From: Ectocarpus siliculosus
Lineage: Eukaryota; Sar; Phaeophyceae; Ectocarpales; Ectocarpaceae
DNA length: 64,000 nt
Assembly (NCBI GenBank): GCA_000310025.1
Contig: FN649729.1
Coordinates: 1,676,283-1,740,282, forward strand
Direction of reading: 5' to 3'
This document shows, piece by piece, positions 11,161-22,738 of the stretch. The translations under genes and the position numbers were made by a program. The notes beneath the pieces were generated by a model, which had not been told where the DNA came from, did not search any database, and was given only the letters and a program-made list of their open reading frames with translations. Position 1 is the stretch's first letter, and each line of letters opens with the position of its first letter.

Positions 11161-12473
11161 AGTTATCTCCGAACAGGCACGAAGAAGCAGGTGATGCTTC
11201 ATCGTCCTACAGCTCCCGAGCTCGCGAGCTCCCAACATCCCGAGATTGTGTTGTTTCGTGCTAAGGGTCGTGATCACCTGGGCAACAGTACATACAAGGG
11301 TGCTGCCTACCCATGTTGGGAGTCCTCGAAGACGAATGTGTTCAGGTGCGAGGACGCGTCAGCCCGAAGGTCGGGACGTGCGATAGACTAGCTGCTGTAG
11401 ACTTTACAATACATACAAGATAGCACAGACCTTCGCTCAACGGCGTGGCGAGAGGCGATGACTGTGTGGTGGTGGGAAGCAGACTTTGTTTAATCAGCGG
11501 CTGCCTTGACCGATAGCTCCCAAGCGTGCTTCGAATCCGGAAGAAGATGTACTGTAGTGTGTCATTGTTGTCTTCACCGGTCTGCACTCAGTGCCCGATG
11601 GTTCGCGGTCACAACTAACCCAGTGGGTCTTCACGACAACTTACGCATAGACTAGAACGCATGGATACGGGACTCGAACGTGTCAAAGTCCCATGCGGCG
11701 TTCTTAAGTCGCGCACCCTGTAGGTCGAGAGTTGGGACGGGCTGTCATTACTGGCCTTGTACAAAGGGAATATGTGCAGTCACTGCTCTCGTCATGTTGT
11801 TCTTGTTGTTGTCTTCATACTAAAAACCGCTCCGGTCTCCGCTCAGTGCCTATTGCCCGTAGTCCAACTGACGCAGACTCCTTCCATGGGTCGAAAGCCA
11901 AATACCCCCATACACCTTCGCTAGAAATCAATACAAAACATGGACCCCAGAAAAGTCCTCCAAGATGCGATTTACTATGTAGCTTCCCAACACAACATAT
12001 ATGAGACACACAAGACAGCTACCAAACTGTTTTGTTGAGCCTGTTACCCGCAGGGGAGATGTCCCTATATGATGTCTGGGAAATCGTAGACATACAGGTA
12101 GCTTTTTCTGCCGCTATGAATTCATTGCTAATCTGTCTCTGACTCTTTTCTACGATAGAGATGGATTCGTTGGGTAATATTAAGAAAAAAAAGAAAAACT
12201 ACACACACAATCGACCCCGGTCAAAAGGGGTGAAAGAAAGAAGGAGACAGAAAGAAAGAGTAAGAAAGAAAAAGGAGAAAGGAGACAAAAAGGAAAACAT
12301 AAAGCCCCCTCCAACGCTCCACCGGAACAACGAAAATAGGCAAATACTAACGCGACACCAAACAAATGAATGGCTTACCAGGACAACAACATCACCATCA
12401 CATCCTGCCATAGAGATACGATGGAATAATATAGGGACACGTCCGGCTGGTATTCCTGTCATCGCCTCCATCA
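11161..12473. other. No gene recognised
   Basis: No family-like ORF. An A/G-rich stretch at 12180-12300 produces open frames of low complexity. On the minus strand it would be the pyrimidine-rich sequence just beyond the 3' end of the LINE. Confidence 0.4.
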
Positions 12474-15400
12474 TCAACAGTCCGGAACATATCTCTTTAT
12501 CCGTTCAGCCATATCCGTCCTGCTCTCTTCGGTTGCAGTCCTGCCTTCTATCTTTCGACGTTTCCTCCCCCGTGCCCCGTTCCCCCCCTGTTCGGCTGTC
12601 CTTTTGGTGTTCTCTCCGGTGGTTTTTCTTGTTCCGTTCCTCCCGTGTAGTCTGCTTTGCTTCTCTTGCTCCTTGTGCCATAAGACCATGAACTGCTCCG
12701 CTCCCTCTAACACCCGTTTGTACCACGGAAACCCCATCTCCCTCTTCGCTGCGAGTGGCCAGCATCCACACGGTATCCCGAACGTCCTCAGGTCGTCATC
12801 CGTGGATTCGGCATTGGCACCGAACTCTACGAAGTTGTAGTTCAAGCATAACACCCAATTCTTTTCCGGGCACCCGCAGCCTGGGTCCCCCCCCCCCCAC
12901 GATATCTCCGAACATCAATCGCTTCGGGAGTCGCCCGTCCGGTTGTCTGGCCAATACTCCTGCAAACAGTAGTCGTTGTTGTCGGACAGTAGCCTCCACG
13001 CTTTGGCATCCGACCTTTTTGAGGGCTTGGGCGTATGAGAGCTGCCGACAGTGGCCGCGCGTGCGGCGGTAGTCGATAACCCGTAGCAGAAGTCGGTAGT
13101 GCGTGCTCGTCAGCAGGTCGTAATAGTGCTTGCGGTACGGGACCCACGTCGTGCATCCGTACAGCCGGACCTTAAGTCCCCACGGTGCTGTCGTCTTGTC
13201 GAAGAGCTCCCGGGCGTACTTACGGAGGCACGCCCACGCTTCTCTGCTCCGTTGGTTGATCTCCTGCGTGAGGTCAGCATCTTCCCCAACCCGACTACCC
13301 AGATATCGGAACTCCGCTGTCTGGGGGTACTTCTGTCCCGTCGCTTCGATTACCAGCGGTGTCACACGTGGTGGGGGTGACGGTAGCGGCGACCCCTTCC
13401 TTCTTCGATTGTTTCTCCTGCACCTTCATCAGAAGAGTCTCTGTCTTCTTCTCCTACACTGTCAGCCCGAAAGATCCAAACACTTCCATTATAATGGTCA
13501 TCATCCGCATTCGGCCGATCTCGATACGAACCCAGCGTTGTCTGCGTACAGTATGCCCCACACCGCCTTCCGGACTCGTTCCAGCGGTGTCGTTGCCCTC
13601 GTCCTAGTCTCCCCCTCGAAGTATACCAGATCCCTGAGGATAACTTCGTCTTCGCTGAATCGTACCAGAACTACCTCGAGCTCTGCCGCGAAGAAGATGT
13701 TAAACAGCAATGGTGACAGCACGCATCCTTGTCGCAGTCCCTGGACGACCTCCAACCAGTCAGAGAGCGCCCGTCGTCCATGCGTACCCGAGTTTGCATG
13801 CCGTCGTGAAACTGGCGGATGACGGCGATAATTTGCTCTGAGATCCCCGATCGGGCCAGTACACGTCACAGCACCTCCCAGTCGATTGAGTAAAAAGCCT
13901 TCTGGAGGTCAATGAAGCACATATACAGCGGGATATTCCGCCTCCGTGCCAGCTCCTACACTCGTCGTACGACGAACAGCATGTCGACGGCGGACCTTCC
14001 AGGTCGGAAGCCGCACTGCTCTTCCGGCAAGATGTCGTGCTTCTCGCAGCAGTCACTGAGACGGCTAGCGACCATTTCAGGAGCACCTTGCCCGCATGCG
14101 ACAGAATTGATATCCTCCTGTAGTTGTTACACGTGGGTCGATCCGCCTTCTTGTAGACTATCTTGATGGAGGCATATTTCCATTCCTGCGGGACCTCCCT
14201 CCCTCCCGTTCCACGCGTCGACGAGGATGGCGTGGAAGCGTTCGATCACGATGGGCTCGTCTACGTCGTCGATGTTGAGTAGTTCTAACGGCAGGGAATC
14301 ATGACCAGGCGCTCTCCAGTTGTTCATCCCTCTTGCTGCTCTCCGAGTCTCCTCTAGGATCGGTGCGGACCCCAGGTGTTGCGAGCCGTCAGTGGTTGGT
14401 ACCTTCGGTCGTTACTATACCTCCTCGATGATGGATGGGTTCAACGTGGGGGGGTTAGAGTTTAGTAGAGAGCCGAAAAACCTCGCCCACCGTTGGAGAC
14501 CCTCATCCTTACTCCTCAGCGTGACACCATTCTCATCTTTGGCGTGCTGCTGTCCGCCTGTCTTCTTTCCGCCTAGCCCAACTGAGCTCTTGCGGTGTTT
14601 CTACAGTCCCCGCATGTCGCGATCCTCGAGGATGGATTCCATCCTAGCCACATACTCCTCCAAGTGAGTATAGATGCCGCCATCGACTGCTGTACGTACT
14701 GCCTTGCAACGACCCGGAGTGCTTTCCATGTTGCTGGGTTTCGGTCGGTTGTCGACGTGCTTTCCTTCGCGCGGCAAGGGCTGCCTCGACTGCTGTTCTC
14801 GTTTTGGGGCTGTGGCAAACGTGGTATCCAGGTCCCTGCCGACAGCACTGAATGCGCTGCTTCAAGGATAGTTTGTGTGAATTCCCTCGCGTCTCCCGGG
14901 GCGTTAAAGGCTGGGCTGGTCTGTTTGCTGGTCAAGGTTTTGGAGGAACTGATCGATCACCTTGTTCCTCTGTTATTCCCCTACGGCGTTTGCGACTGAA
15001 CTGCCGTCGTTTCGGCTTGTCGTCCCGAGCTGAGCGGTTGTTCGCGATCCGGATACTGAGGGGGTTAACAGTGGTCACCACCACGCTGTGATCGGAGTTC
15101 GGCTTGGTCGGATATGTGGGTTGGGGTGTACGACTACGTTGCGTATTTTACGTCGGTGTGCTTGTCGCGTTAGGATGTAGTCTATACGCTTAAGGCCACC
15201 CACCCTTGTGCCCTTGGCGCCGTTGAAGGTGTGTGATATTCCGCCTTTCCGCGTACTGAAGAAGGTGTTGATGGCGAGTTTGTTGTCTATCGCGAAGTTC
15301 AGCAGTCGTTTGCCGTTATCGTTCAGCTAATCACGGTCATAAAGGCCAAGAACTCCCTCCTCCGCCAGGCTATCTCCCTCCGTTCTCTTCCTCGTTCGCG

Positions 15401-15480
15401 CAATAGCATCCATCATCACGTACACACACGTCGCCGGAATCAGCTGCATGAGGTTTTTGCCTTGATCTCAAAGGAGGCGT
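12474..15480 (-). mobile_element. Decayed non-LTR retrotransposon (LINE)
   Basis: On the minus strand, three blocks appear in the correct order for a LINE polyprotein. At 15060-15440 lies the C-terminal part of an apurinic-type endonuclease (NDNGKRLLNFAIDNKLAINTFF, then ...RVGGLKRIDYIL), interrupted by an in-frame stop just before it. At about 13500-14100 lies the reverse transcriptase, with [28 protein letters not shown] and the active-site line GILYADN; note N instead of the second Asp of YADD. At 12474-13365 lies the C-terminal region (FRYLGSRVGEDADL, then WYKRVLEGAEQFMVLWHKEQE). Frame changes occur between the RT and the C-terminal block (near 13365-13500) and again near 12850. The endonuclease start is missing. 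It is a dead 5'-truncated copy. The clade is uncertain, RTE/Jockey-like by layout. Confidence 0.85.
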
Positions 15481-16074
15481 GTGGGGGTAGAGTCATGATA
15501 TGTTGAAGTTTTAGCAGCCTCTACTGCCGCCCTGTTCGAGAATCAACGATTTCTTGTTTTCCCGATGCCTTCCGGCCGGTCTTGTGTGTCTCATGTGCGT
15601 TTTCTGGTGCCCTTGCGGTTTGTTTCAACATCAATCGACAACTAGGTTAGCATCAGGGTCTTATCCACTGACCTTTAAGGACATGTGGCAGAACTCAATG
15701 AGTTCGTGCATGTGTCTCCCTGTTTGATGTTGTCCAAGGGCCGTGAACTTAATTTTCAGTAGTTGGAGCACCGTTTAGTGGGCCCCAGCCTGCAACAACT
15801 TACTTGCTGAAGGCAACCACCACTTGTGGCGTTCTTCAACCAGTGTCGTGATAAACTTGGCTAATAGCATGGCTTTTCGTGTCGACCCTAGCGATGTGTG
15901 TTCACCGAACCCCGTGGTAGCTTAGGTCGGTTTCACGAAGGCGCGATATCCAAACAAAGTGCGGTCCCAGCAACTGTCTGTTGTCCTCTGTTCGTCTTCG
16001 GCTCTGCGAGGTCCGAACAACGAGATTAAGACCCATTCAACACAAGTTTCTTGCGACATCACAAATCACACCAG
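15481..16074. other. No gene recognised
   Basis: Lies between the LINE's truncated end and the first modelled exon of the 7TM gene. It may hold its promoter, 5' UTR or an unrecognised first exon. Confidence 0.4.
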
Positions 16075-18532
16075 ATGTGCCGGTCGTTCCTTTGGGGCGG
16101 GGAGGGAGTGCCTATGTACGACGATGTGGGGACGTGCACGTGCTCCTGTGGAGAGAACTGGAGAGCGTTCAACATCGTGGGGCATGCCTCGTGCGTGCCA
16201 TGGGCCGTCTTCGAAGCTTTCGGCTCTGTGGGCCTGGCCTTGTCTCTGGTGCATCTCGTTCACGCGGCCTACAACTTGAAACAGCAGGTCGGTGATCTCG
16301 TATATCGAGTGCGCGTGTCGGCCAGTTTTTTTTATTCTTTCTGGGGATATTGTGGGATGCGTATGTACGGAGGAGGGCTTTTGAAACGCCACTGGCCTTC
16401 ACGGATTTGTTGGCAAGGCTTGGGGTATGGAGGATTTCCGACGTCGTGCACGGAGCAGTTTATGTTAAGGAGCCCAAGCGAAGGCCTCGAGGGCATATCT
16501 CCACAGATACAGCTCATCAAGTATCGTAGATATTTTATCATTTTTCACACCAATGAACCCACATCCCTCCTCTCTCTAGCACCCCTTCCCGGTATTTTCT
16601 CTTTCGATGCTGTACAATACGGTTCCAGCCAACTTGGTTGCGCAAGATAGACATAACAAACACCTGTCGAACACACATACGCACGGATACAACCGCAGCG
16701 TCGCTGTGAGGCCATGCAGAGCGATCGCGGGATGGCGGTGAGGATGCGTGTCGACGTGTATCGCGAGCAGCTCAGCATGATTACCGTCATCCACGCGCTC
16801 GTCATAGGCCTGTACTTTGCCTTAGGGCTGTGGCTACCAGACGAGAGCGTGCGGTGGTCGGCGGTGGCCCTGGGAGTGTCGCACATCTTGTCGGGCATAG
16901 GGGCCGTTCTGACAGTGCAGGTTCTGATTCGGAGGTGAGTGTGGTGCGACACGTAGAAACACAGAGAGAATCGGCACTACATACAGTAGATGAAAGGCTG
17001 CGTATTCTCCACACCCATCGCCGTCCTGGTCGAAAGAACACGCGTTCGAAGATATTGCTATTTGATGCTCATAGGAAGAACTGACTGGACGGTAAATGAT
17101 TTGTTGGCGGCCCTCTTCCTCTTTGGTGCTGTATCGGCGTTCAAGAAGAAGGATGGATTGGTTGTCATCAGACAACAGTAACCCGCGTCCAGCGTGATAT
17201 CGAGATGGCTTCCGCGATGGACATCCCAACTTCCTGAGAAAACACATCAGTTCTCAAGTTGACATGACCCTATCCTCCATCTAGACCCCCAAATCTCGTG
17301 CTACCTGTCTACGCTCCGGTGACGATATTCAAAACTGCGTTGCTCATCCTAAGACTTTATGATGCAAGAATGTCAACTGATTGCCTTCGCCCATGGTCCT
17401 AGGATTTTTTCTTCCTCCATGCTAAGAGTCACACCGTGGAGTAGAACGGCCGTCTACGACATGTAAGCATCTCGTGTAGCACGCGCCTTTCCATTGATGT
17501 TTTCACTCCCCTCTGCTCAAGTCTACACGAATACACATGTCTGTTGGCGAGTTTCTGCACGTGCGAGTCATACTCCCGCCCACCCAATAAGTTCCGTAGC
17601 CTTCGTTCATTTTTCCTTCTGAACCGTGTGTGACATGTTTCCTTTATTGCTCGTTCGCCTCGTTACGTTGCTCTCTCCGTGGGGCACGCCGTCAAATAAT
17701 CAGCGTTGATCCGCGCCTCCTGAAGATGGACGCCGTCATCCTCAAAGCGTCGGCCGCGCTGGCGCACCCGGTGGGGCGGTGCCTTACCTTCTCCAGCGTG
17801 TCCATTGGAGCAGTATTCTTGATTTTCCTGACATTTATCGCGTGGACGGGGCAGGGCTACAAGATTGCCGCCATCGCGTACATAGTTGTAACCGTTCTAC
17901 GCATCCTGCTCATTGTCATGTGCAGCCGTTCAATGATCAACATTATTGACGGCTCGATGGCGCGCGATATCGCCAGTCAAAAGGCGCAAGGCGCTCAGAG
18001 GGGCCGCAGTGTCCTGAGCGGCGACAGTACTAGCTTCAAGAAGATAAAGGCTGACCCCAAGCTTGCGGCGGCGAAGAGAACGATCCTCTCGGCGCTGTTC
18101 TTCTGCATCACCCTGACGAGTATCGCTTCAGCTTTCCTCATCTTCGCGCTCACGACAGAGTATGGAACCGATAACCCGATCGTGTTTCTGGCCTTGCCGT
18201 TGGCCTACGGCCCCCTGATCGCGCTGTCGTTTCACGTACAGCTGCACTCGAAGAGAAACAAGGCGCTCCTACGGCGGGTTCCCGTGCAGAACCCTATCGC
18301 CACGAAAGGAGAAGTTATTGGCTTCGGCAGTGGTGATGGGTTCAAGAAAGCCTCCGGATCCGTGGGGACCACCACCAGCGCCAAATCGGGCCGGAACAAC
18401 ACAACAGGCGGTCGTGTCGTGCCGACCCAGGGTACAGCAGAAGAGGGGGGGGAGGGAGGGCAGACGCCGGCCTCTCCGGCCAAAGATCCAGTTTGCGAAA
18501 TAATAGGCATGGTGCAGGAGGAGGAGGTATAG
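16075..18532 (+). CDS. Orphan seven-transmembrane protein (three exons)
   Basis: Exons: 16075-16287, 16699-16934, 17704-18532. Both junctions keep phase (0, then 2) and use CAG|GTCGGT...CCGCAG|C and GGAG|GTGAGT...AATCAG|C. The product has seven hydrophobic segments: one in exon 1 (CVPWAVFEAFGSVGLALSLV), two in exon 2 (around MITVIHALVIGLYFALGLWL and VALGVSHILSGIGAVLTVQV) and four in exon 3. A ~110-residue hydrophilic, Ser/Thr/Gly-rich tail ends in acidic residues. A Cys-rich stretch (TCTCSCGENW) precedes TM1. A basic loop of ~45 residues lies between TM5 and TM6, as in many 7TM receptors. I do not recognise a named family (not obviously rhodopsin-like; a TOM1/THH1-like or lineage-specific 7TM family is possible). 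The start is uncertain: ATGs at 16075 and 16114 are both in frame, and an upstream exon cannot be excluded. Confidence 0.7.
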
Positions 18533-20029
18533 CCACATATAAACATGGGGGTATGCGACAGTCTGCATGTGATTGCGAGCTGGCAGCTGCCATACCTTCT
18601 TCTCCGTGTAGACAAGGAAGGAGCGGAAGGTGGCTGGCCGACTCCTGCTACAAGTACGGGGGAAGAAGGGAGTCGGGGGCGAGCACGAGGGTGGTGGACC
18701 GGGGGGGAGCAGCGGCCGCAATTTCGAGCACGATTGCCGCACCAGCCGTTCTTTCTTCCGATAGCCACGATAGAGGTGGTGTGTAGATGGCTAATACATG
18801 TCGAGGTATTGTGTAGAGGGCTGTACAGTGGTATTGCTCAATGGTCCCTGACACACAATTTGAAAAGTATCTCCTGCACCCTGTCGATTACCGAACGTGC
18901 TATATATTGCAAGAAAGCTGTGTCCTAGAGCTTTCGAATGAATCTACTTTCGTTGCAACCAAACGGTTTCGTGCAGAGTCATCGGCGTTTTATATTTTTC
19001 TGTCTTTTGTACCTTCGTTTCTTTCTTGAATTTGGAGTACTTTTTCGAGGTGTGTTATTTTCCTTTGTTGTTACCCTAGTCTTGTCGGCCATGTCGTGGA
19101 GGGTCACGAGAAAAGTGTTTCGTGAAAATTCGCGGCCGCGACAGGGTGCCCACAGAAAAGTGAAAACGACACCTACGTCCTAGAGAGGTCGAAATGAAAA
19201 AAAATCAAATGGTGCCGTAGTTGCGAGAAAAGTAAAAGTTCAAAAATGATTTTTGGATCTTTTATTTGATTTTTGTATACCCCCCCCCCCCCCTCAGCGC
19301 CTCATAGGTGTCAGAAAATATTTTTCCCGGCACCCTTGGCCGCGACCAAAAAGTTATGGAGGGCCAACCGAAAAGGGATCCTTAAGCAATTCCACTGTAC
19401 AGTGTGAGGGGTGGAAGACTCCTGTAACAGAGGTACAGGTTCGGCAATACCCGCTACACCAGATACCTATATTGAATTGAATTGGTAGGGTGATGTTGCT
19501 GGGATCATCACTGAACGTTCGGTCTTCCATCCGGGGTGGCGGCAACCGGCTCACTTCCAAGCGTCAAAAACGCCCTAGAAATATAAGGGTGTTTCCGGGT
19601 GGCCCTCCAGTCTATTGTTCTTAACTCGGCTGGCCGAAGTCTTGCTGAGTGTAACGAACACAACGCGTAGTTACTACGCGCTAGGGGAATTGTAGAGAGT
19701 TTAGATGATGAGTGCTCAGTTTGTATCAGCAACAAGATGTGTGAGAATCTAAAGCAGGTGGTGCGAGATTCGGGTATGGGTGGAACTGTATGTCGATATC
19801 ATGCCAATCCTGTTGTTTTCTTGTTCGTGGATGGGGTGTCATGACTTGTTCTGATACTACTACGAGTCCATTTCATTTTAGTCAACCTTTTTGGGGTCAA
19901 AAGTCACGGGAATCGACGGCGTCACGTGTTAGACTACATAGTACGGGCAGATGAAGATACTGGGTAGAGAGATCAGAACTGTTTTTTAAGGTAAAGACAA
20001 CACACACAACAACACACACCACAACGATC
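18533..20029. other. Intergenic, no gene recognised
   Basis: 3' flank of the 7TM gene followed by AT-richer sequence with a poly-C tract near 19277-19292. There is weak inverted similarity between about 19115-19160 and 19320-19350, around a GGCCGCGAC core. No coding signal was found. Confidence 0.4.
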
Positions 20030-20712
20030 GTTGCTATCGCCAACCACTTGGCGCACGAAGCTTTTTGCCGGGGGAATTTTGACGACGACAGAGCCTTAGT
20101 TCGCCTGAAAGCTTTTCGTAGCTCGTTTTCTGTCGATGCGAACTCGCGATGTGTTCAAATGTCATGGGCTACTGATCGACCAACTTCCACCAGGGACAAT
20201 CGGTTGGGATCTCTGCGACAACGATAGTAATGACGGTAATTCTTTTGGGAGTGACGCAGACGAAGCAAAGGGAAAGGGAAGAAAGGAGGACGAAGACGAC
20301 CGACCATGGAGGAGGAAACATGGAGGAGTGGAAGAGAGCAAAGGGTTAGAGCCAGATGACCTTCCCCAAAACAAAAGACGCAGGGCCAGGAAAAAGCTGC
20401 CAAGAGATTGTTGTCAAAATGATGATCAGAATGATGGTATCAAAAACAAGGAGGATAATGGTGAAAGTACTTCAAAACGAACTCGAGTACAAGGTTATAG
20501 CCTTGGTAGACGCGTGCAGTTTTCTTCTGTTGCTACATACGATTTCTGTCTTTGATCCGAAGGATAGTTTAGCCTCCCCCATGCTGCCCCCTCGCGGGGT
20601 CCCAGTTCATGGCAGATAGAAGTGTTTTGTGTTTTCAACCGCACTAAGACTGACGTATTTTCATTGGTCAGCCGGTTAGCGCGGTCGATGCAAATAATAA
20701 AAACACACACAC
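20030..20712 (+). repeat. Dispersed repeat with protein-like coding, copy 2 (broken)
   Basis: Copy of 9425-10162. It keeps AIANHLAHEAF, GNFDDDRAL.RLKAF, RTRDVFKCHGLLIDQ and the downstream non-coding block (TTGGTCAGCCGGTTAGCGCG). It lacks about 40 bp in the N-terminal part, which puts the two halves in different frames, so it is a pseudogene or dead copy. The frame from 20136 keeps the acidic linker and a KNKRRRARKK basic patch. Confidence 0.6.
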
Positions 20713-21117
20713 GAGTGGAGTCGATATGGCGCGATAGTTCTGGAGGGAGAGGAAGCGCCCTGTTCCAGTATTTCTGTTAAGATGTGGTAGCACTGTATGA
20801 GTTCCTTGTGCACAAAGACGCGGTTGTTGACGGAAACTTAGGGGAGTAGACCCAAACTGACAACTCAGCGCGAGCTTTGCTTAAACTAGATTATGATATT
20901 CTAGGAGGCGTGCCCAATAATATTGTATGAAGGCTGTGCATGTCCAAGATGGATATGGCCCGCGGCGCGGGTAGACGGAGGACGCAAGATTAGACTAAAA
21001 CATTTGAACGCGCGTTCGGGAGGGAGCGAGGAGAGGGCCGGAGAGGGAACCCCCGAACCCCCGCTCCCCCGGTATAGGATGGATGCATTTTTTTTCGGAG
21101 ACCAAGTGTATCCCGGT

Positions 21118-21190
21118 CGTCCCGGTGGTCTAGTTGGCATTTTCGAAAGCTTCTTGAGGTCAGGTCAGGGGTTCGAATCCCGGCGTAAGC
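21118..21190 (+). repeat. tRNA-derived SINE head (A and B boxes)
   Basis: TGGTCTAGTTGG at 21125 fits the RNA polymerase III A box, and GGTTCGAATCC at 21170-21180 is a perfect B box, with the ~45-bp spacing found in tRNAs. The flanks do not form a proper acceptor stem, and the T stem pairs over only three bases. A tRNA-derived SINE or tRNA relic is therefore more likely than a working tRNA gene. Confidence 0.5.
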
Positions 21191-21264
21191 GAGCTTTTCT
21201 TGCAAAGAAAGGGAGTTTTTCTCTCGCCTTCCGCTCATGGCCTATCATAGCCTATCATAGTGGA

Positions 21265-21400
21265 TAGCGCTAGTTGGTGTGTGCACAGAGGGAAGAGAGT
21301 GCTGCACTCTTCTCGCATTAAAAATCGAAGGCAAAGTACCGCAGGAGGGAAGGGTAGAGAGGGGCTCTTCGGTGTGACCACGGGTTGGAGTAAACGACGC
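21265..21400 (-). repeat. Short dispersed repeat, minus copy
   Basis: The reverse complement shares CTTCGATTTTT, GCGAGAAGAGT, GCAGCACTC and ACTTCCCT-like blocks, ending AACTAGCG, with 30700-30850 in the same order. Divergence is considerable. Confidence 0.5.
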
Positions 21401-21633
21401 TGTGAGCGCTGATTTGAAACCTAGACAAAAAAAAAAAAAACGTGGGTGGCGGGAGTGTCCGAGGCACTTGAATTTGCTCCGGTAAACAGTTGGCTTCAGA
21501 TTGCATTCCACGAACTCCGAACAAACGAAACAGAGGTGAGCGCGACACAGATTTTTCGTTGTGAAGTTGGCCCTCAAGAACCAAAGCTTCCCAGACCTTG
21601 TTATGTTCTTACAAAGGGAAGGTGCAAATAGTG

Positions 21634-22158
21634 TTATGTCAGCACCGATGGCGTGAAGAGTCCTTCGATGTACTTGACCACCCGTCGGACCAACAGAGTA
21701 TGGGCACACCCGAGGTCAACGCCTACGCCGCCCGCCAATAAGCTGTACGGCGCGTTTGGTGCCAACAACACGCATCCGGAAAGTGCCGCACCCGACTGGA
21801 GCAGCAGCCATTGATTGTGCGTACCATTCCAGCGGTCGCACATCGCGGCCAGCGATTTCAAATCAGCGGTGTGTGTTTCGTTTTGAACCACTGGCAAAAT
21901 GGAAAATGCTGGTGTTGCCAACAACACTTGCAAGACACTCTTGAAGAAAACCCAGGGCTCAGGCTGCTCTGCGCTTTGTGTCTTCAGCAACGAAGCGAGC
22001 AAAGCGGTGGTTTCTCCTACCGCGATCTCGCGGGCACCCACCCGCGAACAACAAGCGGTTCTGATGCGGAAAACCCGACTGGATACACCCTTGCACACAC
22101 GATCAACGGCAACCTTTTTAAATGTGGCGAATGATGTCGGATGTCGACGCCCCCCCAT
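21634..22158 (-). CDS. Hypothetical protein, unrecognised
   Basis: A 174-residue frame from ATG at 22158. Composition looks coding, with two hydrophobic stretches (VLQVLLATPAFSILPVV and a Gly/Ala/Leu-rich one near the C-terminus) that could be membrane segments. No family is recognised. It lies 580 bp downstream of the last FAM210-like exon on the same strand and could instead be an exon of a longer gene, since the frame stays open upstream to 22248. It may also be chance. Confidence 0.3.
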   Translation of the reverse strand: MGGRRHPTSFATFKKVAVDRVCKGVSSRVFRIRTACCSRVGAREIAVGETTALLASLLKTQSAEQPEPWVFFKSVLQVLLATPAFSILPVVQNETHTADLKSLAAMCDRWNGTHNQWLLLQSGAALSGCVLLAPNAPYSLLAGGVGVDLGCAHTLLVRRVVKYIEGLFTPSVLT

Positions 22159-22738
22159 CTCTCTTTCCCGAAGTGTCAGACACGCAATGCTCGACAGTAC
22201 AAACGGCCCGTTTCTGTTGCGGTCGCACCCTCGGACGCGACGACACACACACTTTTCATCTGTGAGTCGTCCAGAGCGATTTAGCTACAATCCGCAAGAG
22301 ATAAACGAAAGATGCATGATGCTTTCTTCGATTCAGCGACAACTTCTTAGGAGGGCTGCCCAGTTTGGTGAGTTCTTAAGTGATCGGACAGCTATAACAG
22401 ACACTATGCTCGATTTCGAGCAGCAACTCCCCCAACTATTTTGGAGAGTCACACGCCCCGCGGGATACGCTGATCGATCTTGTGAGAAGCCCCAAAGCGC
22501 TTCGAGGATAGAACAATGATTCGGGCTAAATGATGCAAAGCAAATACGTTTTTCGCATCTACCAACAACAATCGGGTCTGTGGCGAAACCGAAACTAACT
22601 TCGTCCCAACACTGTCTCTCTATTATTAACTTTTTCTTGGCCAATCGAGCCGCGATTCAGCCCAACAGCTGCAGCACAGTGCCTCCCTCAAAACCCCTCG
22701 CGTGATGCTTCCACGTACTCCATTCGTCGCAATCGCAA

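Larger units (their letters stand above)
20713..21633. other. Intergenic with a tRNA-like SINE and a short dispersed repeat
   Basis: No gene is seen. The stretch holds the tRNA-like sequence at 21118-21190. A minus-strand copy of a ~150-bp repeat at about 21265-21400 matches the plus strand at about 30700-30850. Confidence 0.5.

Noticed and set aside
19083-19400. Possible terminal inverted repeats around a GGCCGCGAC core
   Set aside because: Similarity is short and broken and no target duplication is visible, so an element is not supported.
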